NCBI GenBank assembly: GCA_945906715.1
Contig: CAMDRK010000079.1
Location: forward strand, 1 to 9,784
Reading direction: 5' to 3'
DNA from: Nitrospira lenta
GTDB lineage: Bacteria > Nitrospirota > Nitrospiria > Nitrospirales > Nitrospiraceae
Length of the DNA stretch: 9,784 nucleotides
The notes beneath the pieces were generated by a model that was given only the letters and a program-made list of their open reading frames with translations, did not search any database and had not been told where the DNA came from. Numbering within the stretch: position 1 is the stretch's first letter; the number at the start of each line of letters is the position of its first letter. Both the position numbers and the translations under genes were made by a program. Of this stretch, positions 1 to 7,349 are shown piece by piece.

Positions 1-275
1 GCCCGCATGTCACGGTAGTATGTGAGCGAGTGCTGCATATAGAGATAGGTCAATCGGGACTTTTCCGTAAGTCCTTGCGGGGTCAACAGATACTGGATGC
101 GATTGCGAGGGATAGTGGTGATCTTAATATAGCCCTTGCGGGCCAGACGTTTGAGATACAGGTTGGTCAGGCCAAGCGCCAAGCCAAGTTTCGTCGAGAG
201 TGATCGCTGCGTTACACCAGCATCACGCTCGACTTCGGAGAGCAAGAGGAGATCCCGTTGACCCTGCACGTTCAT
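1..275 (-). CDS. Winged helix-turn-helix (MarR/EPS-associated type) regulator, N-terminal part, runs off left edge
   Basis: The minus strand from the ATG at 275 is open to the window edge (91 codons). Residues about 8-52 form a helix-turn-helix: 'VTQRSLSTKLGLALG' (21-35) then 'TNLYLKRLARKGYI' (37-50). Residues 51-70 give the wing, with 'RIQYLLTPQG' ending the domain. This matches the layout of MarR-like regulators seen next to exopolysaccharide clusters, which bind DNA as dimers. The ATG lies downstream of a sigma70-like promoter; no strong Shine-Dalgarno is visible ('GGGGCTT' upstream). The reading frame continues exactly into the 9522-9784 minus-strand frame if the seven bases shared by both window ends are collapsed, giving one 176-residue protein with a C-terminal Rossmann-like domain. 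Family assignment is from motif layout; the target genes are unknown. Confidence 0.8.
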   Translation of the reverse strand, partial: MNVQGQRDLLLLSEVERDAGVTQRSLSTKLGLALGLTNLYLKRLARKGYIKITTIPRNRIQYLLTPQGLTEKSRLTYLYMQHSLTYYRDMR

Positions 276-300
276 TAGTGAAGCCCCAATAAATCGTTAC

Positions 301-315
301 GTTCACGATATGAAC
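301..315. promoter_or_regulatory. Candidate operator palindrome GTTCA-N5-TGAAC
   Basis: A perfect 5+5 inverted repeat (GTTCA at 301-305, TGAAC at 311-315) overlaps the -10 box and lies 26 bases upstream of the regulator start. A dimeric HTH protein binding here would block its own promoter, so autoregulation is a reasonable inference. There is no experimental or second-site support: the same N5-spaced palindrome was not found elsewhere in the window. Confidence 0.35.
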
Positions 316-336
316 ATGCTAGCCCTGGTGAGTCAA
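308..336 (-). promoter_or_regulatory. Sigma70-like promoter of the HTH regulator gene
   Basis: On the minus strand a -35 box TTGACT (336 to 331) and a -10 box TCATAT (313 to 308) are separated by 17 bases, with the regulator ATG at 275 about 33 bases downstream. Spacing is ideal and the -35 matches five of six consensus bases; the -10 is weaker. The -10 lies inside a palindrome. Confidence 0.5.
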
Positions 337-453
337 GCGCAATTATTGCCTAACGCTAACGAAGGGATCCTGGATGGAATGAGGGGGCTTCGAACGACTC
401 CTTCAATAGATTGGCACGAGAAAAAATGGAACCCACACATCTTGCACGTAATG

Positions 454-1383
454 TCACACTGGCGTCAGATACCAGGCGAGCCTCTTGCCAATCGACCGAG
501 GGGTTGGAAATTTTACGAAAAAATCTCTCGCTTTTCGATGTCGATGAATAGAAAGACCGCTAAGATATTGGAGATGGCAAGTCACTTGCCTCTCCAAATC
601 TGGTGCCACCCGGCGAGCGATGTGACATAACTCCTGTGCATAGTCATCGTACCCATAGGCCACAGAGATGGACATTGCAGCAGTTAATGATCCTGAGTCC
701 CCCTGAGCAAGGTCCTCCGCCATACGTGAAAGGGACTTAAAGAAGAGGGCGTCGGACGATAAAAGATGGGAGGGCGCGCCTCATCCATGTCCACACTCTC
801 TCCCGCTGATCCTGACCGGATTGAGAAAGCCCATCAACTGAAATCCGAGACCGCTTACATACTCGTGAACATCGGTAAACAGCGGCTGATTTTTGTAGAG
901 CGGAAGAAACTCTACTTCCGCCTCAATGGCAAAGATCGAACGCCTAAGACAGGCCTCTCCCCCCTTGAGGATATCAAGCTCCGTCCCCTGCGTGTCCAAC
1001 TTGACGACGTGCGGCACAATTCCATGATCAACACATACCCGATCCAGCGTTTGGCAGCACAGTGGCATCTTCCGAAAAATATCGAAATCACGCACGTCCA
1101 TATCCAACTGTCGGATCAACTCGAGGTTAGGCTCGAGAAGGGACGTATTTGTTTGATGCCGTGTGACATTGAGATTGAATACTCCATCAGAGTTATTGAG
1201 CGCGACCTGATACCAACGCTGACTTTTCGATTGCGGGAGCTTACTAAACTCCCGCTCGTCCGGCTCAAACCCTACTACGGTAAGATTCCGAAAGTTCTTC
1301 TAATAGCGGCGGTTCACGCCTCCAGCAGCTCCAACATCAATAAGCGTAAACGGGTAATCGAAGACGGACCGAAGAGATTCCAT
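454..1383 (-). pseudogene. FkbM family SAM-dependent methyltransferase, interrupted by two in-frame stop codons
   Basis: One continuous minus-strand frame of 310 codons reads as an FkbM methyltransferase apart from TAG at 1302-1300 (codon 28) and TGA at 783-781 (codon 201). Motif I of the SAM site is visible as 'FTLIDVGAAGGV' just after the start. Further on come 'VVGFEPDEREF', 'VVKLDTQGTELDILKGG' and 'IEAEVEFLPLYKNQPLF', all typical of the family. After the TGA the frame continues with 'SVAYGYDDYAQELC', resembling the C-terminal extension of related proteins, so the gene originally ended at 454. The ATG at 1383 is the first in frame, but homology-like sequence ('EFRFGQS') extends a little upstream to a TAG at about 1425, so the true start may be lost. 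Such enzymes O-methylate sugars in surface glycans. The gene is probably inactive unless the stops are sequencing errors. Confidence 0.8.
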
Positions 1384-1526
1384 GCTCTGGCCAAAACGAA
1401 ATTCGCCATGGCTTCCCCACTTCTACTCAGAGACAAAAATAAAATCACCGCTTGCTAAAATAGCTGATTGAAAACAATTGAGCGACTTGGTATCTCCACT
1501 TGGAATGGCCACGATCAAGATCGCCA

Positions 1527-1679
1527 TCAGAACAACGTGTAAATAAACGGCGCGACCGCGGAACCTTGTGTTAACACAAGCAAGCTACCGAGCAGCACCA
1601 GGACCACCACGATTGGGAGGAGCCAGAATTTCTTCCGCTCCTTCATGAAAGCCCAGAGTTCCATCACAAAATCGCTCAT
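1527..1679 (-). CDS. DUF5989 family membrane micro-protein (50 aa)
   Basis: A 50-codon gene. It begins MSDFVMELWAFMKERKKFW, has one hydrophobic segment at about residues 19-37 (LLPIVVVLVLLGSLLVLTQ) and ends with 'GSAVAPFIYTLF'. The charged 'KERKK' before the membrane helix predicts a cytoplasmic N-terminus. An excellent AGGAGG (1690-1685) sits five bases before the ATG. It follows the SxtJ-like gene by 25 bases, so the two are co-transcribed. Small proteins of this type are recurrently found immediately after SxtJ and carbamoyltransferase genes in polysaccharide clusters; their function is unknown. A structural or assembly role for a membrane-bound carbamoylation complex is only inference. 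Confidence 0.85.
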   Translation of the reverse strand: MSDFVMELWAFMKERKKFWLLPIVVVLVLLGSLLVLTQGSAVAPFIYTLF

Positions 1680-1704
1680 AAATGCCTCCTCATCACGGAA
1701 TCTG

Positions 1705-2100
1705 TCAAAATTGAAATTTCATATGGGAATGGGACCTCGAAGAGCGGACCACTCTGTAAGTCGCACTTGACTCGGCGAACCCCTGCCTCATCGTATCCTT
1801 ACCCATGAAGCGGAAAACAATGCCGATGGGCGTGATCAACCCATAAAACACGATGCCGAGAAGAATCCTAGTATTGATCCACCCAAGAATATGCCCGACT
1901 CTCATCCATCCTGCGTGAACGGGCGCTAATAAAGATGGGAGAACGCCCCCGCACACGATGAGCAGGCTTCCGATTCCAAGTGCCCACAAGCGCAGCGGCT
2001 CCCCGCGAAACACCAGCGGCCACAGACCAATGACGGCAAAGACCGCTCCGACCAACAGGCCAAATTGCCGGAGTTCTTTACGTGTGGCTGCGTGATCCAT
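1705..2100 (-). CDS. SxtJ-like small integral membrane protein
   Basis: This 131-residue protein has three hydrophobic segments at about residues 13-31, 36-58 and 73-96, followed by a basic, serine-rich cytoplasmic tail (residues 100-131). Its size, membrane pattern and position between a carbamoyltransferase and a DUF5989 gene match the SxtJ family, named from the saxitoxin cluster, where its role is unresolved. GGAG lies upstream of the ATG at 2100 in the 21-base gap after the carbamoyltransferase stop, so translation is likely coupled within one transcript. No catalytic motif is visible. A membrane anchor or partner for the carbamoyltransferase is plausible but unproven. Confidence 0.8.
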   Translation of the reverse strand: MDHAATRKELRQFGLLVGAVFAVIGLWPLVFRGEPLRLWALGIGSLLIVCGGVLPSLLAPVHAGWMRVGHILGWINTRILLGIVFYGLITPIGIVFRFMGKDTMRQGFAESSATYRVVRSSRSHSHMKFQF

Positions 2101-2121
2101 GGCTCCAATTTCTCGGGTCCG

Positions 2122-3966
2122 CTAGTCGAGTTCGAACTCTTTCTTCCAGTCAGAATCCCCTTCAAGGGGCTTCTGATCCTCTTTCCTCAACACGCAATTC
2201 TCGATCACCAGAACATCCATCTCCGTTCGCATAAAGCAGCGATAGGCATCTTCCGGTGTGCAGACAATGGGCTCACCCCGCACGTTGAACGACGTATTCA
2301 CGCAGGTGGCATAACCCGTCTTTGCCTCAAACGCCTTGAGCAACTGGTAGTAACGGGGATTCGTCTCCTCGTGCACCGTCTGAATTCTGGCCGAATAATC
2401 AATGTGCGTGACGGAGGGAATATCCGAACGTGGCACATTGAGCAAATCAATGCCCCAGAGCCTTTTCTGTTCTGAGTCGAAGGGAAGTCGACGTTTTTCA
2501 AGAACCGGGGCCACCAGTAACATGTACGGGCTATCACAGTCCATCTGGAAATAGTCCGACACCCGTTCTCTCAGCACAGAAGGCGCAAAGGGTCTAAACG
2601 ACTCACGATACTTAATTTTGAGGTTCAGCACAGACTGCATGTACGTATTGCGAGCATCCCCGAGAATGCTGCGCCCGCCAAGCGATCGCGGACCAAACTC
2701 CATCCGACCCTGATGCCACCCCACGACTTTTCCCGCCGCCAGCTCATCGGCCACCCGACCATACAAATTCTTCTCATCAAGCCGATGATAGACAGCCCTA
2801 AGGATCTTCAACCTTGCCTCGACATCCTCATTGCTGAAGGCCGGCCCCAGATAGCTCCCCTTCATTTTGTCATGAATATTGTCGGCAGTCCTGGGCTTGT
2901 TCTCATACTGGTGCCAGGCACTTAACGCCGCCCCCACCGCCCCACCGGCATCGCCGGCGGCAGGCTGAATCCACAGACCCTTAAACGGTCCCTCCCGGAG
3001 CACCCGCCCGTTTCCCACGCAATTGAGCGCGACACCGCCCGCCAGGCAGAGATAGTCCGCTCCCGTTTCCCGATGCATCGTCCGCGCCAGCCGCAGCATG
3101 ACCTCTTCGGTCACGTCCTGAATGGATCGAGCCAAATCCATCTCGCGCTGACCGAACTGCGACTCTGCCTTGCGAGGGGGGCCGCCAAAAATGGCGTCAA
3201 ACTTGCGGCTCGTCATGGTCAAGCCAGTGCAATAGTTGAAATACTCCATGTTCATTCTGAACGTGCCGTCCGGCTTGAGATCGATCAGATGTTCATAAAT
3301 CGCTTTGACGTACGTCGGCTCTCCATACGGAGCCAGCCCCATGACCTTATATTCACCGGAGTTGACTTTAAACCCCGTGTAATACGTGAAAGCCGAGTAC
3401 AGCAGACCGATCGAGTGGGGAAACGGAATGTCCCAGAGCGGGGTCAATGTGTTTCCTTCACCGAACCACGCCGATGTGGTCGCCCACTCTCCGACCCCGT
3501 CCATGCAGAGCACCGCTGCCCGTTCATAGGGGGAGGCATAAAAAGCTGACGCGGCATGGGACTCGTGATGCTCGCCAAAGAGGAACTCCGGCAATTCGGA
3601 CGTATCGAGGCCCCTCGAACAGGCCAGCACGTCTTTTTGCAGCAAGTTGCGCAGAAAAAGTTTTTCTTTCAACCAGACGGGCATCGCGGCCAGGAACGAC
3701 TGGATGCCCTTGGGAGCAAATCCGAGGTAGGTCTCCAGTAACCGCTCAAACTTGATGAACGGCTTGTCGTAAAACACGATATACTTCAAATCCTTGACGC
3801 CAATCCCGGCTTGCGCCAAACAATACTCAACCGCGTGACGCGGAAATCCCGGATCGTGCTTCTTTCGTGTAAACCGCTCTTCTTGTGCTGCCGCGACAAT
3901 CTCGCCATCCTGCAGCAGGCACGCGGCGCTATCGTGATAAAAAGCCGAAATTCCAAGAATATACAT
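2122..3966 (-). CDS. O-carbamoyltransferase, NodU/CmcH/TobZ family
   Basis: 614 residues, full family length. It should transfer a carbamoyl group from carbamoyl phosphate, via carbamoyl-adenylate, to a hydroxyl on a sugar or glycan in the cytoplasm. The N-terminus 'MYILGISAFYHDSAACLL' is the classic family start, so the ATG at 3966 is preferred to the in-frame ATG at 4008. Visible motifs: metal-site 'EHHESHAASAF' (132-142), 'MDGVGEW' (155-161), 'YKVMGLAPYG' (206-215), 'LAGGVALNC' (308-316), 'GDAGGAVGAAL' (338-348); then the C-terminal carbamoyl-phosphate domain with 'GRMEFGPRSLGGRSIL' (420-435), 'FRPFAPSVL' and 'NTSFNVRGEPIV' (557-568). All key motifs look intact. It is the first gene of a three-gene operon with the SxtJ-like and DUF5989 genes. 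A decayed insertion sequence lies about 110 bases upstream. The acceptor cannot be read from sequence; a surface polysaccharide sugar is the contextual inference. Confidence 0.95.
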   Translation of the reverse strand: MYILGISAFYHDSAACLLQDGEIVAAAQEERFTRKKHDPGFPRHAVEYCLAQAGIGVKDLKYIVFYDKPFIKFERLLETYLGFAPKGIQSFLAAMPVWLKEKLFLRNLLQKDVLACSRGLDTSELPEFLFGEHHESHAASAFYASPYERAAVLCMDGVGEWATTSAWFGEGNTLTPLWDIPFPHSIGLLYSAFTYYTGFKVNSGEYKVMGLAPYGEPTYVKAIYEHLIDLKPDGTFRMNMEYFNYCTGLTMTSRKFDAIFGGPPRKAESQFGQREMDLARSIQDVTEEVMLRLARTMHRETGADYLCLAGGVALNCVGNGRVLREGPFKGLWIQPAAGDAGGAVGAALSAWHQYENKPRTADNIHDKMKGSYLGPAFSNEDVEARLKILRAVYHRLDEKNLYGRVADELAAGKVVGWHQGRMEFGPRSLGGRSILGDARNTYMQSVLNLKIKYRESFRPFAPSVLRERVSDYFQMDCDSPYMLLVAPVLEKRRLPFDSEQKRLWGIDLLNVPRSDIPSVTHIDYSARIQTVHEETNPRYYQLLKAFEAKTGYATCVNTSFNVRGEPIVCTPEDAYRCFMRTEMDVLVIENCVLRKEDQKPLEGDSDWKKEFELD

Positions 3967-4078
3967 GATCCATTTATTTCTGAGGCTGACCCAGCATCGC
4001 TCATGCATCTACAGAATCTAGTTCCACGACGACACTACCGCCTATCCTACATGAAATGTCACACCTAGCATCAACTCA

Positions 4079-4101
4079 GGTTCTTCTCCTTCCCGAGTGG
4101 G
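4079..4101 (+). repeat. Left terminal inverted repeat of the IS
   Basis: GGTTCTTCTCCTT followed by CCCGAGTGGG. Compared with the reverse complement of 5379-5401, 18 of 23 positions are identical, including an unbroken TCTCCTT and GAGTGGG. Confidence 0.7.
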
Positions 4102-4117
4102 TGATTTTGGCCTGATT

Positions 4118-5290
4118 TCATATCGGGGCGAGCAGGCAGGTGAGAACTTTGAGGCGCAGGTACTCCTCGTCGCCTAGGCCATAGCTTCGCCGCTGAATGA
4201 CGCAGATCTTGTTGTTCACACCCTCGACAAATCCCAAGGCGATCGTGTTCTCCGGCTTACAGTAGGCCGCGATGCCGTCCCAGTGCCGGTCGATCATCTC
4301 GGCGAACTTCTCGTAGGGCGTCAGGCGCTGCCAGAAGTGGCCCCAGCGCTGCCCGAACTCTTCTTTGAGATGTAGGCCGTGTTCAACCGCCTGTTGGCTT
4401 TCAGCAGCAACCGCAAGCTTCGCCGGCCATCCGGCTTGAGGTTCTCCCGGTCCGAGAGTAGCGTGGACTTCTGACCCTTAATGAAGCGCCGGTCCTTCCT
4501 TGTCGATCGGGGCTACTCGGTCTTGCGCACCGTGTCCAAGGCTGCGCCCAGGTGACGCAGCACGTGAAACTTGTCGAACAGAATGGCCGCATGCGGCGCG
4601 TGCTCCGCCTTGAGCGTGGAGGCACGAAACGGCTTCCACATATCCATCACCGCCAGCCTGATTCGTTTGCTCTTCGTCGAACCCAGCCACTGGTCGAACT
4701 TGTCTACGCTCGCTTCCGAGCGGTCGGTGTCCAGAACCAGATCGGCCGTCGTCGTTCCAAGTCGCACACCCACGATGCGGTAGGTGTGCCCCTTGCGGAT
4801 CGAGATCTCGTCGATCCCGATCACCTTTGGCACAGGCGTCCCTTCCCGTCGCAACTGCTCGTGCATATACTGCGCATCGAAGGCTTTGATCGTCTTCCAG
4901 TTTAGCCGGGTTTCCTCGGCGACATCCTTGATCGTCATGCTTCGGCAGCGCCGTCCCACGAAGAAGGCGAAGCGTTTGGTGTAGAATGGATTGTCTGCCA
5001 GCCAGTCTACGGCTTTCTGCTTTACCTTGCCGCACGTCTTGCACTCGACGCGACGAATCTCCACCGCCAGATAGACCCGCGTGTCCCCGCAGGGCAGGTC
5101 GCGAACGCGGCGTGTCTTGCGGTCGTACCAGGACCGAGCGACCTCCCCGCACGCGCCGCATGTCGGTTTCCCCCCGCCAGCACAGCTGGATGACGCGGGT
5201 CTTCGGGTCCCCGAAGATGCCCTGGACCGATGGCATTGGCCGGAAGCCGGGAAAGCGGTCGGTGCCCCAGAGGTGTCGGTGTGTGTGCAT
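4118..5290 (-). pseudogene. ISL3 family transposase, broken by two frameshifts and a nonsense codon
   Basis: Pieced together, the gene encodes about 390 residues, the normal length. From the N-terminus: 'MPSVQGIFGDPKTRVIQL' in one frame; then, after a +1 shift in the G6 run at 5175-5170, 'PTCGACGEVARSWYDRKTRR' and the second half of a CxxC...CxxC zinc finger ('VECKTCG'); then 'VIGIDEISIRKGHTY' (first DDE aspartate) and 'LAVMDMWKPF' (second). A TAG at 4515-4513 interrupts 'LDTVRKTE', after which the same frame resumes with 'DRRFIKGQKSTLL'. A -1 shift near 4370 moves to 'LKEEFGQRWGHFWQRLTPYE' and 'LGFVEGVNNKI', which carries the probable catalytic glutamate. The gene ends at TGA 4120-4118. Removing one G at the first site restores the frame perfectly. 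The start is uncertain; the ATG at 5290 is the first in the N-terminal frame. Confidence 0.85.
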
Positions 5291-5378
5291 TCGTCCATCA
5301 TGCCAGATTTCCAGACCCCGTAGAACGCAGAATTTACGCCCCTATCCGCCAGAAAAGCCGTTTCTCGCGCTTCTTTTC

Positions 5379-5401
5379 CCCACTCACCAAGGAGACGAGC
5401 C
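5379..5401 (-). repeat. Right terminal inverted repeat of the IS
   Basis: Read on the minus strand: GGCTCGTCTCCTT followed by GGTGAGTGGG. It pairs with 4079-4101 and lies upstream of the transposase gene, as expected for the transposase-proximal end. Confidence 0.7.
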
Positions 5402-5612
5402 ATAACAAGACGTCAACGCCAACAAATCCCCCGCTGAAAGCCCGCGTGGAAAAGCATGACGGGAATGATTGCCGCCGCTCGCAGTCCATCTATCTCTCGC
5501 CTATAGTCCATTAATGAGAGCCGTATCTTTATAGTGCTCGCCGAACATGAGGTGCGGCTACTTGCAAAAACTTACGACCCCATCAACACATGCAACCACC
5601 TAACGCGCATCC
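5402..5612. other. Intergenic stretch between IS and glycosyltransferase
   Basis: No gene, RNA gene or convincing terminator was found. AGCCG at 5519-5523 could pair with CGGCT at 5556-5560, but the arms are only five bases, the loop is long and no T run follows. Confidence 0.4.
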
Positions 5613-6422
5613 TTACCCGTAACACTTCTCGATCAGCGTATGCCCATAGCGCAATCGCTCATACCGTCTGACCCATTTGCGTTTGAGATCGGTCCAACGT
5701 CTAACAGCCCAATTGCCTCGCACGGTTCGGTTCCACTTCTTTTTAAAATGGGCGAGATTCTCAGCGGGATAGATCTTGGTCTCTGATCGCTTGATCGCAT
5801 CTTGCGTGACCATGCTGAAATGGTGAATGAGCACCGATCCAGTCAGGCCGACAGAGAACCCGGTAGCCTTCGCACGCCAAAAAAAATCGATATCTTCGCA
5901 GCCTCCATAGGCAAACGCCTCGTCGAACAACCCGACACGATCAAACACGTCGCGACTGATCACCAGACAAGCGCCATACAACTCTGACCGCATAGCACCC
6001 TTGCAGGACTGGGTAAACTCACGAGCATAGGCGTCTAAATCGTAATTTAAATACCCCTCGCGCGCCGCAGGGCTTACAATCCCATGCCCCTCCTCCTTCA
6101 TGAACTTTACCAACCCTTCAATCCAACCCTTCGTTACGATAATGTCGTTATTCAAAATACCGACGACATCCCCATGGCTGGCTCGCACGCCCTGATTCCA
6201 GGCCTTGGCGCAGCCAAGGTTGCGCGGATTCGTGATGACCGTCGCCTGCACGTCGCGCAAAAACTCCCGCGTCCCGTCGGTCGAGGCATTATCCACGAGA
6301 ATGAGTTCGTAGGGCTGATCGGTACAGCGGGCAATAGACTCGAGACATTGCTTCGTATAGTCCAGCTGGTTATACACGGGGATCACAAGACTCACTGATT
6401 TCACAGACCGGGTGCGACTCAT
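5613..6422 (-). CDS. Family 2 glycosyltransferase
   Basis: A 269-residue GT-A fold enzyme, expected to transfer a nucleotide-activated sugar onto a lipid-linked or growing glycan at the cytoplasmic face of the inner membrane. Visible motifs: 'VSLVIPVYNQLDYTKQCLES' (10-29), nucleotide-binding 'LVDNASTDGT' (42-51), 'NPRNLGCAKAWNQG' (65-78), metal site 'LNNDIIV' (90-96, an NND variant of DxD), and 'GGCEDIDFFWRAKATG' (173-188) holding the likely catalytic ED. The C-terminal 40 residues are strongly basic ('RRWTDLKRKWVRRYERLRYG'), suggesting membrane-surface association; no transmembrane helix is seen. AGGAG lies seven bases before the ATG at 6422. Donor and acceptor cannot be deduced. It lies 125 bases downstream of the unrecognised 6548-7039 gene, probably on the same transcript. 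Confidence 0.92.
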   Translation of the reverse strand: MSRTRSVKSVSLVIPVYNQLDYTKQCLESIARCTDQPYELILVDNASTDGTREFLRDVQATVITNPRNLGCAKAWNQGVRASHGDVVGILNNDIIVTKGWIEGLVKFMKEEGHGIVSPAAREGYLNYDLDAYAREFTQSCKGAMRSELYGACLVISRDVFDRVGLFDEAFAYGGCEDIDFFWRAKATGFSVGLTGSVLIHHFSMVTQDAIKRSETKIYPAENLAHFKKKWNRTVRGNWAVRRWTDLKRKWVRRYERLRYGHTLIEKCYG

Positions 6423-6547
6423 GACATGCTCCTACTGGCAAAACTACGGCTGCCCCGAAAAATGGCGGGAGCGGTGGGCTTGCGCGCTCCCTCTACCAGC
6501 CATTGAGACCCAATACCCAGATCGCTCGCCACGAGAATTCAGCCTAC

Positions 6548-7039
6548 TCAGCCGGGCTTCTTACCGCTCAGAAAATCAGCGCCCCTACTCCAGAGCTCCG
6601 CCAGCGGTCCTCGATAGGGCACCTCCGTGATCACGGGGCCATAGTGAGACACAACCCCTTTCATCTGCTCCGCCGCTTGCCGCTGCCGGTCAAGATTCTT
6701 CTCGATAATTTTCAGGAACGTAGCCTCGAGTACTTCGCGGGAGGCCTTCCAGCCATCGATGCCATAATCTTGGAATATCGGGAGGGCTCGCGTCTTATTG
6801 ACATCGACCGGATGGTCCGTCGCATTCGTTTCCTGATAGAGCTCATTCCCCCACCGCTTCGGCTCCTCCGAAACCCTCTGCCAATGTTTCGAGATGCAAT
6901 GAAACCCCTTACGCTCCAGGTCTCCTCGCAAAAGCACGCAGCCGATCTCTTTCCCTAACGCATTCATATCACACAGCATCTGGAGGTCTAAGGAAACATC
7001 TCGGCAAACTGCCCCGTCGGCCGTAACTACCCCACGCAA
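6548..7039 (-). CDS. Unrecognised protein, possibly truncated at its N-terminus
   Basis: I do not recognise this family. The frame is open from just after a TAA at 7045-7043, and codons are G/C-biased at the third position, as in real genes here. As read from the TTG at 7039 it has 163 residues; the first ATG is codon 21 (6979), giving 143. Visible content: 'MLCDMNALGKEIGCVLLRGD' near the start, a tryptophan-rich stretch with 'KHWQRVSEEPKRWGNELYQE' (51-70), an amphipathic helix rich in E, K, R and Q (about 105-125) and an end of 'LSGKKPG'. No signal peptide or membrane segment. A good promoter at 7054-7082 would start transcription too close to the TTG for a normal ribosome site, favouring a downstream ATG, although no Shine-Dalgarno precedes it. 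It is upstream of the glycosyltransferase, which hints at a glycan role but is not proof. Confidence 0.55.
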   Translation of the reverse strand: MRGVVTADGAVCRDVSLDLQMLCDMNALGKEIGCVLLRGDLERKGFHCISKHWQRVSEEPKRWGNELYQETNATDHPVDVNKTRALPIFQDYGIDGWKASREVLEATFLKIIEKNLDRQRQAAEQMKGVVSHYGPVITEVPYRGPLAELWSRGADFLSGKKPG

Positions 7040-7053
7040 ACTTTATGGGATAT

Positions 7054-7082
7054 ATAGTAAAGCTGGTACGTCCCTTCGTCAA
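7054..7082 (-). promoter_or_regulatory. Sigma70-like promoter upstream of the 6548-7039 gene
   Basis: On the minus strand, TTGACG (7082 to 7077) and TACTAT (7059 to 7054) are spaced by 17 bases. The -35 matches five and the -10 four of six consensus positions. Expected transcription start is near 7047, reading toward the unrecognised gene and the glycosyltransferase. Confidence 0.55.
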
Positions 7083-7349
7083 TTAGGGGCTCGAGCGGTT
7101 GTAGATAGCACATCATCTGTCCGGCTTAGGATGCGTCATCAAGGTGATCTTTCCCTGATTTCACAGACACCTCTAGGCTCATTTACTGAAAAGTTAAGGG
7201 CGCCGGTAGCCTTGATTTTTACGCTAAAATCGTCTATCTCATACAGCACAATGTCTCAATACAGGCATGCAGTAAGTAACCACCCGGCGAGCAAGCCTCC
7301 ACGGGAATCCAAAGCCGGACGACACTCGCCCTACTCACCTGAACAAACA
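7083..7349. other. Intergenic region between divergent transcription units
   Basis: I see no coding gene, RNA gene, iteron array or clear terminator. Plus-strand promoter elements for the dehydrogenase are not convincing here. The longer plus-strand open frame crossing it lacks family-like sequence and a ribosome site. Confidence 0.4.

Larger units (their letters stand above)
4079..5401 (-). mobile_element. Degenerate ISL3-type insertion sequence
   Basis: About 1.32 kb bounded by imperfect inverted repeats at 4079-4101 and 5379-5401 and filled by one broken minus-strand transposase gene. Size and the zinc-finger-plus-DDE transposase fit the ISL3 family. No 8-bp target duplication is evident (4071-4078 TCAACTCA versus 5402-5409 ATAACAAG), so the boundaries may be a few bases off, or the flanks have diverged or rearranged. 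The element separates the carbamoyltransferase operon from the glycosyltransferase gene and points the same way as both. With at least three lesions in the transposase it is probably unable to move by itself. Confidence 0.8.

Noticed and set aside
766..1458. Plus-strand open frame of 230 codons
   Set aside because: It is the antisense shadow of the FkbM methyltransferase frame, whose motifs are clear on the minus strand; the plus-strand protein has no domain-like pattern.
3250..3262. GTTCA-N3-TGAAC palindrome resembling the regulator operator
   Set aside because: The spacer is 3, not 5, bases and it lies inside the carbamoyltransferase coding sequence, so chance is more likely.
4071..5409. 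Target-site duplication flanking the IS
   Set aside because: The eight bases outside each inverted repeat do not match, and shifting by a few bases does not help.
7213..7246. Plus-strand promoter TTGATT/TTTACG with TAAAAT or TACAGC
   Set aside because: Spacing is 6 bases for the best boxes and the alternative -10 is poor.
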